NCBI GenBank assembly: GCA_963576735.1 | Contig: OY755196.1 | Span: forward strand, 7,731,912 to 7,795,911 | Source: Bedellia somnulentella | Taxonomy: Eukaryota; Arthropoda; Insecta; Lepidoptera; Bedelliidae | Direction of reading: 5' to 3' | Length of the DNA stretch: 64,000 nucleotides | Part shown: positions 53,756 through 63,833 of the stretch, in pieces | Position numbering within the stretch: the first letter of the stretch is position 1 | Layout of the letters: the number at the start of each line of letters is the position of its first letter | The notes under the pieces: generated by a model | Told to the model about the DNA's origin: nothing | Databases searched by the model: none | Seen by the model: only the letters and a program-made list of their open reading frames with translations | Made by a program: the position numbers and the translations under genes

Positions 53756-54150
53756 TTTACATCAAATCGAATATGAATAATGAATACATTTTACCGCACA
53801 TCGTACTTTCCAATGGTTTTCACATTAAAAATAACAGGACCAATAAAGCTGTGTAATAAAAGAGGCGCCAACCGGAAGTTGGCCGTAGTTACCACAGAGA
53901 GGAGGTTAATTATCCGAACTGCATGGAGGTAGCTCTGTGTTACATACTTTTTGCTGTTGCGGTTTCGCTCCGGCTGCCAACTAACTTCCCGCGCTTTTAT
54001 GTGTCAAACGAAAACCATAATGGCGGATGTTTTCTGAGAAAGATTAAATATAAGGTAAACAACTTTGCTTTTGCACAGTTTTGTCATTAACGATTTAAGA
54101 TAATAAAATTCTGAATGGAATAATGTTCGATTAAAGAAACAACGCAGGCA
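53756..54150. other. Unassigned
   Basis: GGCGCCAACCGGAAGTTGGCCG (53875-53896) contains a CCAACCGGAAGTTGG inverted repeat. Nothing else was recognised. Confidence 0.35.
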
Positions 54151-54181
54151 GACTAGTGTCGGCATTAGAATTGCTAAAAGG

Positions 54182-54350
54182 CATACATTTATATACTTAC
54201 GGTCATAAGTTCTCAAAAGGGGCTGCCAGAGCTTCAGAGCTGGAAACTCCTTTGCCACATTTGGAAGTTGATAGGGAAGAAGAGGGTAGAAATAAAGTAA
54301 CGTTGGTGATGGGTCTCCAATCGCGTTGCCCAAAAACCACTTTAAAAAGC
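54182..54350 (-). mobile_element. SINE-A, 5'-truncated (A3)
   Basis: CATACATTTATATACTTACGG to CTTTAAAAAGC. A sense-oriented AGTGTCGGCATTAGAATTGC remnant lies just upstream (54154-54174). Confidence 0.85.
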
Positions 54351-54617
54351 AAAATTTAAATTTTATTGAAATAACTGTTTAAGTGGTTTAGTACAGACAT
54401 AAAATAACACAACTCTCAACATGGATTCTTAAATGTTACTACGCACTTAGGGGTTTGGGTTACTAAGGTACAACTGAGGTTCTGTACTATTTCAGAACCC
54501 ATCGATGACAACAAACACCTATTATGAGGTTTTATTCCTTTGCTTTCCTTTCATTGACAGAACAATTGTTGATCTCTTTATTGGGCCGGCTTTGAGACAT
54601 AAATATACATCAAAACT

Positions 54618-54785
54618 TACTTATACTCACGCCCGTTGTTCCCATTGGGGTAGGCAGAGACTATAGATCGCCACTTTGTACGATCCTGACAAATCTCCCT
54701 TGCTTCTGTTAAATTCATAATTCTTCGTATATATGCTCTTTTTATTCTTTTTATACTCTTCACTACGGACTTTCACCTTTGTAGG
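54618..54785 (-). mobile_element. LINE-B 3' end, diverged
   Basis: TATACTCACGCCCGTTGTTCCC to CACTACGGACTTTCACC. Confidence 0.82.
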
Positions 54786-55745
54786 AATGGTCTGATTTTG
54801 AAGAGTCTTGTATACAAACGATATCATATAGCGGAATTAAAGTTTATGAAATACCTATGCAAAATTTATTGTTTTACAAACTTCGACAGACAGTTTATCA
54901 ATAAGAAATTAATACTTCAGGAAGCTCCACTTTAATACCTTTGAGAAAAATAAGACTAGTTTAGTTGTTGGTATACCTGTTAGTTTGAAGTTCAAGATAT
55001 AAAGTTTGTTCTCTACATCAAATAACAAGTTTTCTCGTAGTTACCGATCAGGCAAGGATGGACACGCAAGACTTTGAATGATTGATTAATGTTTGCAAAG
55101 CAAGATGGTTTTTAAGATCGTACAAAGAGGCGACTAGTACTGTATACAGACTACATAGTCTATATTATCATATTTTTATTCATCATGGTTGATTAGGTAG
55201 ATGCTTGGGATAGACAGACAGAAACAAAGCGCATTCTCACTTATAGGTACCGTTTTTTTCCTTTAGGTAGGGAACCCTAAATACATGGCTATGGATGTCA
55301 TATGGATGTCATATGGGTGATTACAATGTACCAGCAAAAAGTAGGTTCTCTGATTATACTAAGACGAATATTGTAAAAACATTATTTTAACACTTTGATA
55401 AATAAGAAAGAACAACAAGTACGTAATTTAGTTATGAATATTTCATCAAAGCCTTACGTCTCCATTTTTCCTGAATTTTAATGATTTCTTATACAATTTT
55501 CCTCCTTGATAACATTGTAATTTAAAAAATCGTTTCATCTTTATCCCTTTAGATATTCTTTTGAATAAACATGGCTTTATTAAGAAAGAGAAAAAAAAGC
55601 TGTATAACAAAGCGACAACTTTTTAATCAGTTTTAGTGAAATTGTAAAATACGGAGAAGATTGCGGTTGATTCTTTATAATTCAGTTACAGCACATCCTA
55701 AAGTTGTGTAGATGTAATTTTACTAAAATTAAAACTATTTGATTA
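54786..55745. other. AT-rich; one weak LINE-B trace
   Basis: GATCGTACAAAGAGGCGA and GATTGATTAATG near 55080-55135 resemble a worn sense LINE-B piece. The rest is unrecognised. Confidence 0.3.
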
Positions 55746-55747
55746 GA

Positions 55748-55950
55748 GTTATGCTGTGCGATGTCTTTTAGAATAGCACTACCCAATTTCTTCCAACGGG
55801 TGATCGACTCAAGATATTGGAACTTTTTAAGTTATTTTTAGGTCATGCGGTTGGAGACCCATCACCAAAAACATTTGTAGCTGAGAATATTTCTGATTCT
55901 GAAGCTCTGACTACTTGTATTAGGGATTAATTGCCATGAGTATATGTATA
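55748..55950 (+). mobile_element. SINE-A (A4-like), internally deleted
   Basis: ATGCTGTGCGATGTCTTTTAG to TTGCCATGAGTATATGTAT, with CCAAAAACATTTG. Confidence 0.8.
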
Positions 55951-55955
55951 TTTGT

Positions 55956-56198
55956 ACATACATACATATACTCACGGCTATAAATCCCTAGAAGGGGTAG
56001 CCAGAGCTAAGGAATTAGAAATTCCTCAGCCACTTTTGAAAGATGTGTGGGGAAAAGATGGCAAAATAAAGGTTGTTGGTGATGGGTCTCCAACCGCATC
56101 GCCCAAAAATCCCTTTAAAGCCCCAATACCGTTCGTTGCCTCTTACGTACACCTGCCGGAAGAATTGGGGTAGTGCTATTCTAAGCCGACACTACACA
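55956..56198 (-). mobile_element. SINE-A, full length (A1)
   Basis: ACATACATACATATACTCACGG to GCCGACACTACACA. It lies tail to tail with the previous copy. Confidence 0.9.
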
Positions 56199-56309
56199 AC
56201 ACACTACTAGCGTCATGTATATTTATGTATAGGTATTTTCATTAGGGTTATGATTTGAATCTCTGTTTTTTTAAATTTTAGATTCCAATTAACTCCTAAT
56301 AAGATGCCC

Positions 56310-56360
56310 TTAAACTTAAACGCTCATTCTGTATATCCTCGAAGGTGTGGCAGAGGTAAT
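56310..56360 (-). mobile_element. SINE-C 3'-end fragment
   Basis: TTAAACGCTCATTCTGTATATCC and AAGGTGTGGCAGAGG. Confidence 0.6.
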
Positions 56361-56609
56361 TATATTAGTAAATATATGAAAGAGTCAAATTTTATCAGAA
56401 AATGGTCATAGCCAATGAAATTAAATATTAGTTTTTAAAAGCCAATCATACTTTTTAAAGTCAGACGAACTGAATTTAAATTGTCTTTACCTTGGTATTG
56501 CGTCGTTGTACTTAATAGGACGAAATATTCAGCATATTTTACTATTTAAAAATACATGAGAGAAGCAAAATGTACAGCTACATTTGCTAGTATACATAAT
56601 TTCTTATAA

Positions 56610-56726
56610 CAAAACCTCTTTGGCTTCGTTTACATCCATCAATCTTCTTATACATGCTCTTTTATTCTTCATACTTCAGATGCCTGCCTTTTTGAGTTTG
56701 AGTGAGTATATGTATGTATGTATGTT
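56610..56726 (+). mobile_element. LINE-B with inverted 5' part
   Basis: The left part (56610-56694) is antisense LINE-B (CTTCGTTTACATCCATCAATC, GCCTGCCTTTTTGAG). The right part is the sense tail GTGAGTATATGTATGTATGTATG. This is the pattern left by twin priming. Confidence 0.75.
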
Positions 56727-56887
56727 GTTCTTATGACTTCTTAGGTCAGGTATGTTTATATTGGAATTTATTAAGGACAAAAATTGAAATGATAATGCTG
56801 AGCCAAAACATTTTTAAACGATTTAGTTAATATCTCTTTACTTAGTAAAATTCACTGGTTTAAACTATTCTACGGGGGTGAATTGAA

Positions 56888-57247
56888 CATAACATTACAT
56901 AACATAAACGTTCACGCCGAATATCTCCGAAGGGGTTGGCAGAGGTACTAATACTACTAAACATCACGTGACTTAGTCACCTGGTGTTCAAAGTACCCAC
57001 GTTTTGCATGGATAGTGTACTCACGTGATAGAGGGCAGGCCTATCGCCGTTTTGTTCGAATACACTATCACATGACTAAGTGCAACTCAGCTATGTTTCC
57101 TCACGATGTTTTCCCTCACCGTTAACAACCATGATAAATTCACCACACATATTTTTTTAGAAAAAACAAATAGGTGTAGGGCCCACCCGGGATTTGAACA
57201 CTAGTCGTTTGCACGATAACCGGTGTTCTGCCCATTGAGCTATTTCG
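56888..57247 (-). mobile_element. SINE-C, full length
   Basis: CATAACATTACATAACATAAACGTTCACG to the tRNA-like head (antisense box B GGGATTTGAACACTAG, box A GAGCTA). Confidence 0.9.
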
Positions 57248-57385
57248 TCGTCACAAATGTGTACATACCAGCAGGATTTGAAACCGCTACATCCCGGTCT
57301 ACGTCTGGTAATGATTGATCAGTAAAAAATCCGCACATGAAGTCTAATAACATAATTAAGTCTAAGAAAGAATCACATTTCAAGA

Positions 57386-57441
57386 TCTGGCTTCCTCTTT
57401 CTTGGAATTTAGAGCCGTGAGTATATATGTTTATGTATGTG
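57386..57441 (+). mobile_element. SINE-A 3'-end fragment
   Basis: CTGGCTTCCTCTTTCTTGGA to AGCCGTGAGTATATATG. Confidence 0.75.
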
Positions 57442-57446
57442 TCAGT

Positions 57447-57702
57447 CTGTGTAGTGTCGGCTTAGAATAGCACTACCCCATTTCTTCCGGTGGGTGTACG
57501 TAAGAGGCGACTAACGGACTTGGGGCTTTTTAAGGGATTTTTGGGCGATGCGGTTGGAGACCCGTCACCAAAAACATTTATTATTACCATCTTTTCCCCA
57601 ATCAACTTCCAAAAGTGGCTAAGGTATTTCTCATTCCAAAGCTCTGGCTACCCCGTTAAGGGATTTAGAGCCGTGAGTATATGTATGTATGTATGTATGT
57701 AT
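57447..57702 (+). mobile_element. SINE-A, full length, A1/A4 mosaic
   Basis: The 5' half (CTTCCGGTGGGTGTACG) is A1. The 3' half (CCCGTCACCAAAAACATTT, CTCATTCCAAAGCTC) is A4. The tail is (TATG)5. Confidence 0.9.
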
Positions 57703-58080
57703 TTATTTGTATTTATATATTATCGAGTGTATATAATCAAATATCTACCATCAATTTGAAACCACGATTCCAATGTGACATTCATTCGTCAGTTCGAAAT
57801 TTCCATTAATTCTTACAATAATGGTAAGGAGACCTCAATAACATTGAATTTAGTTAATCATTAAAATTTGGGGATCTTGTAATTACGTATTTGATAAGGG
57901 TTGGATCGTCTGACCATTGTAATGAACTAACCCCAATTAACAATTATTATTAGCCTTTAGAACACGTAATTGACTGTCAGTAAATTTAATATTGGACTTA
58001 ATTAAAACTACAATGCTGAAATTTTGAAATAAATACACAAGTTCATCACAATCTCGAAAAAAAAGAAAGTATATACATGT

Positions 58081-58190
58081 ACCATACCATCTTTTCCCCA
58101 CGTAACTTCCAAAGGTGGCTGAGGAATGTCTCATTCCCTAGCTCTGGCTACCCCTTCTAGGGATTTATAGCCGTGAGTATATGTATGTAT
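58081..58190 (+). mobile_element. SINE-A, 5'-truncated, 12-bp TSD
   Basis: GTATATACATGT at 58069-58080 and 58191-58202 brackets the last 110 bp of the element. An open frame 57937-58134 (-) overlaps by chance. Confidence 0.92.
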
Positions 58191-58262
58191 GTATATACAT
58201 GTGTGTCAAGTCAGTTTAGTTGTTTGTGTAATGGGGTTTCATTAGTAAATTTATTTAACTAT

Positions 58263-58498
58263 GCTGTGTAGTGCTGGGTTATATCATGAATAGTAATACC
58301 CTAATTCTGCCCGTGGGTAATCATCAGAGGTGACTAAGGTTTTTGGGGCTTTCTTAAGTCTTTTTTGGGGCGATGCGCTTGGAACTCTTATTTTATCTTT
58401 TTTTTCCTCATTCAACTTCCAAATGTAGCTCAAGAATAATTATTCTGAAGCTCTGGCTACCCCTTCCAGGGATTTATAGTCGTGAGTATATGTATGTA
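58263..58498 (+). mobile_element. SINE-A, full length, diverged
   Basis: GCTGTGTAGTGCTGGG to GTCGTGAGTATATGTATG. Confidence 0.85.
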
Positions 58499-58560
58499 AA
58501 TCATTAAACATAAGTTTGCAAAGTTTTGCACTCCTCCATTTGTGAATTATTTGGTTTTAC

Positions 58561-58938
58561 ATAACATAACATAAACATAAACGTTCACGCCGAATATCCC
58601 CGAAGGGGTTGGCAGAGGTACTAATACTTCTGAACATCACGTGACTTTGTCACCTGGTGTTCAGAGTACCCACGTTTTGCATGGACAGTGTACTCACGTG
58701 ATAGGGGGCAGGCCTATCGCCGTTTTGTACGAATACACTGTCACATGACTAAGTACAACTCAGCCATGTGGGTTTCCTCACGATGTTTTCCCTCACCGTT
58801 AACAACCGTGATAAATTAACCACACATATGTCTTTAGAAAAGACAAATTGGTGTAGGCCCGACCCAGGATTTGAACACTAGTCGCTTGCACGATAACCGA
58901 GTGTTCTACCCACTGGGCTATCACGGTTGCTATCACGG
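58561..58938 (-). mobile_element. SINE-C, full length, 14-bp TSD
   Basis: TTATTTGGTTTTAC at 58547-58560 and 58939-58952 brackets 378 bp. The tail is (CATAA)n at the left. The tRNA-like head is at the right, where GCTATCACGGTT is doubled (58917-58940), so the sense strand begins with a 12-bp tandem copy of its first bases. Confidence 0.94.
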
Positions 58939-59067
58939 TTATTTGGTTTTACTTATATAAATAATTATTTGGTAGCTCTCAATCTCAAACGTTCACTCCG
59001 TATATCCCCAAAGGAGTTGGCAGAGGTACTTATACTACTGGACATCACATTGTCACCTAGTGTTTAA

Positions 59068-60089
59068 CCTTCCAGCGGTCGCACCATTGCGCCACACTTA
59101 AGCAGTCGCGCGCGGTCTGTGATTCCGCAATTTTACGTGTCTAGTTTGAGAAAAAGGACAAAAATTTCATGAATTTGAGTAGCATACGATGAAAAGACGT
59201 TTTTTACCTGCATATCTAGTAATAAAAAAAGCATAAATTCTTCTTTTTTTTTTATTTGAATACAATAATTAAAAGGCCTTCATAGACTAAAATTTTTAGC
59301 ATAACACATTATTTAAACTTTTTTAAATCAACAAAATATAAAACAAAACGATATTTTCTTTTTCAATGTTAATTATTATAACTACACTTTAATTATAACA
59401 GAGTTCAATCAACATTATCGTCAATTAAACAATGTAATAGGAACTTTAAAATCACATTATTTTTTTTAATACTTTTTTTTATGTTACATTCTAGATATTT
59501 GTATATAATCCAATAAAACAAAATCTATCAACTATTTAGGCGCAGTACAATAATCTAATCATCGTCAGTATCCATAATATAATCTTGGAAATGCACATTT
59601 TTGACATTGGCACATTGGATTCAACTTAATTCATAAATAAAAGATGTTATTAAAGGAAAGAAAAATTTCGACACTGGCGGGGTTCGAACCCGCGACCTTC
59701 GGGTATACGCCCCCGTCGCTCTATTCTCTTCGTATACCCGAAGGTCGCGGGTTCGAACCCCGCCAGTGTCGAAATTTTTCTTTCCTTTAATAACATCTTT
59801 TATTTATGAGTAATAATCCCCACATGAGGAATTCATGTCAAAAAACATTAAATTCAACTTAATTCGTTTGAATTTTTCGTAACACAAAAAGTCACGCGCG
59901 GAATCTGGGACCGCAAACACAAATAAATACGCACATGCACCCTTGCAGCAAATGCCACAGGGCTACTAAGGTAGTACCTCACCCTCCGAAGATATCATGA
60001 AAGCGCGATCGTCTATTGTTTATAGTTTAAGTAAAAATACTAAAATTATTTCGCTGCGGACTCACAGACCGCGCGCGACCGCTGGAAGG
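59068..60089. mobile_element. piggyBac-like non-autonomous element, TTAA TSD
   Basis: CCTTCCAGCGGTCGC at the left end is exactly inverted at the right end. TTAA flanks both (59064-59067, 60090-60093). A second inverted block of 25 bp (GTCGCGCGCGGTCTGTG...), 24/25 identical, starts 37 bp in on the left but overlaps the terminal repeat on the right. piggyBac elements are known to have such unequal spacing. The 1022 bp include a 219-bp SINE-D insertion and one of its TSD copies, and no transposase. Confidence 0.85.
59633..59851 (+). mobile_element. SINE-D foldback, 79-bp perfect arms, 14-bp TSD
   Basis: Left arm 59631-59709 (its first 2 bases belong to the TSD) and right arm 59731-59809 are exact inverse copies around a 21-nt loop. 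The right side continues into TAATAATCCCCACATGAGG and the tail. ATTCAACTTAATTC occurs at 59619-59632 and 59852-59865. The arms cover the 3' half of the tRNA-like head and half the tail. Perfect identity suggests a recent insertion. Confidence 0.95.
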
Positions 60090-60107
60090 TTAAGAGTCCC
60101 TTAGTCG

Positions 60108-60176
60108 CCTCTTAACCTTTAAGTACCGACGTGTGGTCTAACAGACACCAAGGTAGTCCGGAAACTTAGTTACAAG
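60108..60176 (+). mobile_element. Left end of a second piggyBac-like family
   Basis: TTAACCTTTAAGTACCGACG and GTGGTCTAACAGAC are repeated at 62104-62172. The rest of the element is missing, cut by a SINE-C. Confidence 0.75.
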
Positions 60177-60474
60177 TGAGTGGCAGAGGTATTTATATTC
60201 CTGATCATCACGTGACGTTATCACTTTGTATTCAGAGTACTTACTTTTTGCTTGCACAGTGGGTTCACGTGATAGGGGGCAGGTTTATCGCCGTTTTGTG
60301 TAAAAACATTGTCACATGACTAAGATCAACTTAGCCATGTGGGTTCTCTCACGATGATTTAACTCACCTTTAAACTTAAGAAAAGGTAAGTTGGTGTAGG
60401 CCCTGTCCCGAGACTTGAGCCCACGCCTGTCTGCATGATAGGCGGGTGTTCTACCCATTGAGCTACCACGGTTA
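60177..60474 (-). mobile_element. SINE-C, tail-less
   Basis: AGTGGCAGAGGTATTTATATTCC to the head (antisense CTACCCATTGAGCTACCACGG). Confidence 0.88.
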
Positions 60475-60519
60475 TTAGCTCTAGAGCTAAGAGCTAGGTA
60501 CATGTTTTAGATCCTTTTA

Positions 60520-60655
60520 TTACATACATAAATACATACATACATTGAGGAGCGGTTGGAGACCCATCACGAACAACCTTTATTGCACCATCTTTTTCCC
60601 ACGCAACTTCCAAAAGTGGCTGCGGAATTTCTAATTCCCTAGCTCTGGCTACCCT
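60520..60655 (-). mobile_element. SINE-A with inverted 5' part
   Basis: An antisense tail (CATACATAAATACATACATACAT) is joined to a sense middle piece (GAGCGGTTGGAGACCCATC to CTCTGGCTACCC). This is the reversed arrangement expected from twin priming. Confidence 0.75.
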
Positions 60656-60656
60656 A

Positions 60657-60821
60657 TAATATATATACATATACTCACGGCCGCAATTACAATCAGTATT
60701 AGAATCATCACCACCCATCTTTTTCACACTTAACTTTCAAAACTGGCTGAGGAATTTGGTGTTTTGGAGGTCTGGCCCTTTATGGAGATGTATGACCGTG
60801 AGTATATGTATGTGCGTATGT
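60657..60821 (+). mobile_element. SINE-A with opposing tails
   Basis: A short antisense tail (ATATACATATACTCACGGCC, 60662-60682) is followed by a sense 3' half (CATCACCACCCATC to GACCGTGAGTATATGTATG). Confidence 0.7.
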
Positions 60822-61057
60822 TTTTTACTTACAAACACAAACTCAATTTCATCATTTTATTAGATTTGATCGCATGACAATGAAAAACTACTACGATCTC
60901 CGAACCCTTGTCTTGTCAAAACCTATTCATATCAATAAATTGGAAATAGTATTTGTTTGATTGAGGTTCATCAACCATTATATTTGAAACTCCTTACTTA
61001 TGTTACAAGCACTGTATAATAGTGTAGGTTTAAAAAAGATGTAATAAATAAGTGTAG

Positions 61058-61303
61058 TATTTAGTGCCGGCTTAGAATGTCGTTACCTTTTTTTACCTAC
61101 GGGTGTCGTAAGAGGCGGCTAAAGGTATCGGGGCCTTTTATTGGATTTTTTGGGTGATGCGGTTGGAGATCATCAAAAACCTTTATTTTTACCATCTTTT
61201 CCCCACTCAACTTCCAAAAGTGGCTGAGGAATTTATAACTTCTTTGCTATGGCTACCCCTTCTAGGGAAATATTGCCGTCAGTATATGTATGTAAGTATG
61301 TAT
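61058..61303 (+). mobile_element. SINE-A, full length (A2)
   Basis: TATTTAGTGCCGGCTTAGAATG to TGCCGTCAGTATATGTATG. Confidence 0.9.
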
Positions 61304-61305
61304 TT

Positions 61306-61610
61306 AATAAATAAAGGAAAAAAAACTTCGACACAGGCGGGAATCAAACCCGCAACCCCCGTCGCTCTGCCAATTGAGCTACCGTGTCAATGGCTGCCAG
61401 TGCGAAATTCTTCTATCCTTTGTTTCTTTTATACTTTTAAGTAGTGTTTGCGTGCCCTACCTCCGATTTTTTTTTCTTTACAAAATTCGGAAGGCTACTT
61501 GTCCACTTTTTTAGATAGAATGCAAATTTTGAGAACGCCTGACTTTATTATTTATTGGTAATAATCCCCACATAAGGTTTCATGAACAAAAACATTCAAA
61601 TTAAAAAAGA
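61306..61610 (+). mobile_element. SINE-D with inverted head
   Basis: The left part is antisense: AATAAATAAAGG, CGACACAGGCGGGAATC, CTCTGCCAATTGAGC and the leader GCGAAATTCTTCTATCC. The right part is only the sense tail (TAATAATCCCCACATAAGG to AAACATTCAAATT). Between them lies CGTGCCCTACCTCCGA...TTCGGAAGGC, a stretch absent from the other copies. No clear TSD was found. Confidence 0.75.
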
Positions 61611-61619
61611 TGTGTGAAT

Positions 61620-61871
61620 TGCTGCGTAGTGTTGGCTTAGAATAGCACTACTCCATTTCTACCCGCAGGTGATCGTAAGAGGCTAATAAGGGTATTGGGG
61701 CTTCTAGAAGGATTTTCTGGCGATGCAATTGGAGACCCCTAAACAAACAACTTTATTTTATTATTATTTTCTGCCACACCTTCCAAAAAGGCTGTTTTAT
61801 TGTTCTATAGCTCCGGCTACCCATTTTAAGAATATATAAATAGATAGCCGTGAGTATTTATATGTATGTAC
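61620..61871 (+). mobile_element. SINE-A, full length, diverged
   Basis: GCTGCGTAGTGTTGGC to AGCCGTGAGTATTTATATG. Confidence 0.85.
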
Positions 61872-62000
61872 GGATCGTTAAAATTATATACAGATACATT
61901 GTAAACGTCATGTCGTATATATTATGCAAAGAAATCAGAATAAAATTATCAACGTGTTGCCGCGATATTAGTTAGCAGCTCCTCCGCCTCTCCACTTAAC

Positions 62001-62103
62001 TCAACTCAAAAGTTCACGGAGTATATCCAAAGGAGTTGGCAGAGGTACTTTTACTACTGGACATCACATTGTCACCTAGTGTTTAGAGTCTCTTAGTCGC
62101 CTC
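62001..62103 (-). mobile_element. SINE-C/SINE-A composite (empty-site paralogue)
   Basis: CTCAAAAGTTCACGGAGTATATCC to CACCTAGTGTTTA is continuous with GAGTCTCTTAGTCGCCTC. It matches 58979-60110 without the TTAA element. Confidence 0.75.
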
Positions 62104-62379
62104 TTAACCTTAAAGTACCGACTGTGGTCTAACAGACGCAAGGTAGTCCGGAAACTTAGTTACAAGTGTCAACGAAGACGCACTGCCCCGTGCTTTTCTC
62201 TACCCTTCGGACAGTCGCTCGGCAGCGTACATGGAGAGTGGTGGTGTCTGCACGTGCAATTTAGAAGAGTTATAGCTTTTAAAAGATCGCGAGTAGTCTG
62301 TTGGACCACTCGTCTGTACTTATGTTACTTTTTTATCAATGATTTGAATCGGATTTTCTTGTTTTTCTCTCTTATTTTC

Positions 62380-62681
62380 AGTTAATTGTAAATATAGATA
62401 AGCTAACTACTTCAGGCAAGAAACGGACAACTACTGTACCAAAAAAAATTCCCCTTACTAAAAAAAATCCAAGCAGGCCTCGATAAACGGCCAAGGTAAC
62501 GACCACACAAAGATTTTAGAAGAATGGCTATATAAAAGCAAATCCGGCTGTGATGATATTGACCCGACTTTTTTTATGTAGAAAAGACATCTGTCTTTCA
62601 AAACTAAAGCGCAAAACAGCTTACAAATGTGACTTATGTAATAAACATAGCAGCAAACCTGTATGCAAAGAGTGTTTGTGA
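62380..62681 (+). pseudogene. piggyBac-type transposase, C-terminal remnant
   Basis: piggyBac transposases cut at TTAA and end in a cysteine-rich zinc-binding domain that binds the element ends. The last 34 codons before the stop (62679-62681) give the pattern C-x4-C-x11-C-x2-C-x8-C-x2-C, including KLKRKTAYKCDLCNK and KPVCKEC, which fits that domain. Upstream, GKKRTTTVPKK and PLTKKNPSRPR are readable with stops and frame changes. The catalytic aspartates are absent, so the protein is dead. Confidence 0.75.
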
Positions 62682-62774
62682 ACTTTTATAGTTCCTACAA
62701 TTTGGTCTCATGTGATTTACAGGAAAAAAGTTGATTACATGTATAAGTTTTTGTTATTTGTTGATTTGGTAATT

Positions 62775-63024
62775 TGCTGTGTAGTGTCGGCTTAGAATAA
62801 CACTACCCTATTTCTACCCGTGGGTGATCGTAAGAGGTGACTAAGGGTATAAGGACTTTTCAAGTGATTTTTGGGCGATGTGGTCCGTCACCCGTCACCA
62901 AAAACATTTATTATTACCATCTTTTCCCCACTCAACTTCCAAAAGTGGCTAAGAAATTTCTCATTCCAAAGCTCTGGCTACCCCGTTTAGGGAATTATAG
63001 CCGTGAGTATATGTATGTATGTAA
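62775..63024 (+). mobile_element. SINE-A, full length (A4), inside the piggyBac-like element
   Basis: GCTGTGTAGTGTCGGC to AGCCGTGAGTATATGTATGTATG, with GTGGGTGATCGTAAG. Confidence 0.92.
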
Positions 63025-63328
63025 AAAACTTAAGTTAGTAAAATATAATTTATTATTGAATCCTAAGACTTCATGAGGTAAAAGTTCTTTTTTCCGGCTA
63101 AGGAATTAGAGTTTACTTGAAAATTGTTGATTATAAGTAAAAAATGCTTACAAAAGTGTCTATTCTTTTATTTATATAATAACTTAATATACAAGAAATG
63201 CTAAGTAACTTTAACTTTTCAATAATAAAAAAAATAAGAAAATTTTCATTAATAAAGCACTGGTGGTCTACCAGACTTCACGTCGGTACTTATGCATCTG
63301 AAATAGAACCTCGGTAATTAAAGGTTAA

Positions 63329-63381
63329 GATCACCAATGGGAAGAAATGGGGAAGTACTATTCTAAGCCGACACTACGCAG
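63329..63381 (-). mobile_element. SINE-A 5' end, right part of the split target
   Basis: AGAAATGGGGAAGTACTATTC to GCCGACACTACGCAGC continues the copy broken at 62104. Confidence 0.75.
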
Positions 63382-63833
63382 CGTTTTAACGTTTCGTTAT
63401 ACTGAAATGTCTAACTCATTAAAATACTAAAATCTCAATCAAAGCCTGGAAAATTATAAGCGATAGAGGTCGAAACTTTTGTGTGAGATTAATCTTGTCG
63501 GTAAATTGTAGACATATATTGATGAAGGGAAATCATGTTACCAGGTTGTTTGGACTTGCTTTTGATTAATTATTTCATGTTGAGACTATGTTTGTATGTT
63601 ATGTTAAACTCTAAACCGATTTTACTCGAACTAAAAACAAATTTTCAACAAGTAAAAGAGTTTGAATATATGGAAAGTTTTTTAGGGTGAAAAAAGGTAA
63701 TGCGGTTAATGGAGCATTGAATGATTTAATGTATTGTCAGTCAGTGACACAAAAGGGCCAAATGGCTGTGCATGATGCTCTTCTAGTTCTGACGCTTACG
63801 TATGGAAGTAAATGTTGAGTGAGGCAGAAGAAT
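63382..63833. other. Nothing recognised
   Basis: AT-rich, without frames or known repeats. Confidence 0.4.

Larger units (their letters stand above)
58979..60110 (-). mobile_element. SINE-C/SINE-A composite, split by a TTAA element
   Basis: CTCAAACGTTCACTCCG to CACCTAGTGTTTA (SINE-C) resumes beyond the insert as GAGTCCCTTAGTCGCCTC (SINE-A). The same junction lies uninterrupted at 62001-62103. Confidence 0.75.
62108..63324 (+). mobile_element. piggyBac-like element with transposase remnant, TTAA TSD
   Basis: TTAA flanks both ends (62104-62107, 63325-63328). The ends are inverted (CCTTAAAGTACCGAC against CCTTTAATTACCGAG on the other strand). A GTGGTCTA(A/C)CAGAC motif lies near each end (62123, 63263) and once inverted inside (62296). 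The insertion sits inside an antisense SINE-A, whose 5' end resumes at 63329. The element contains a piggyBac-type C-terminus and a SINE-A. Confidence 0.8.
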
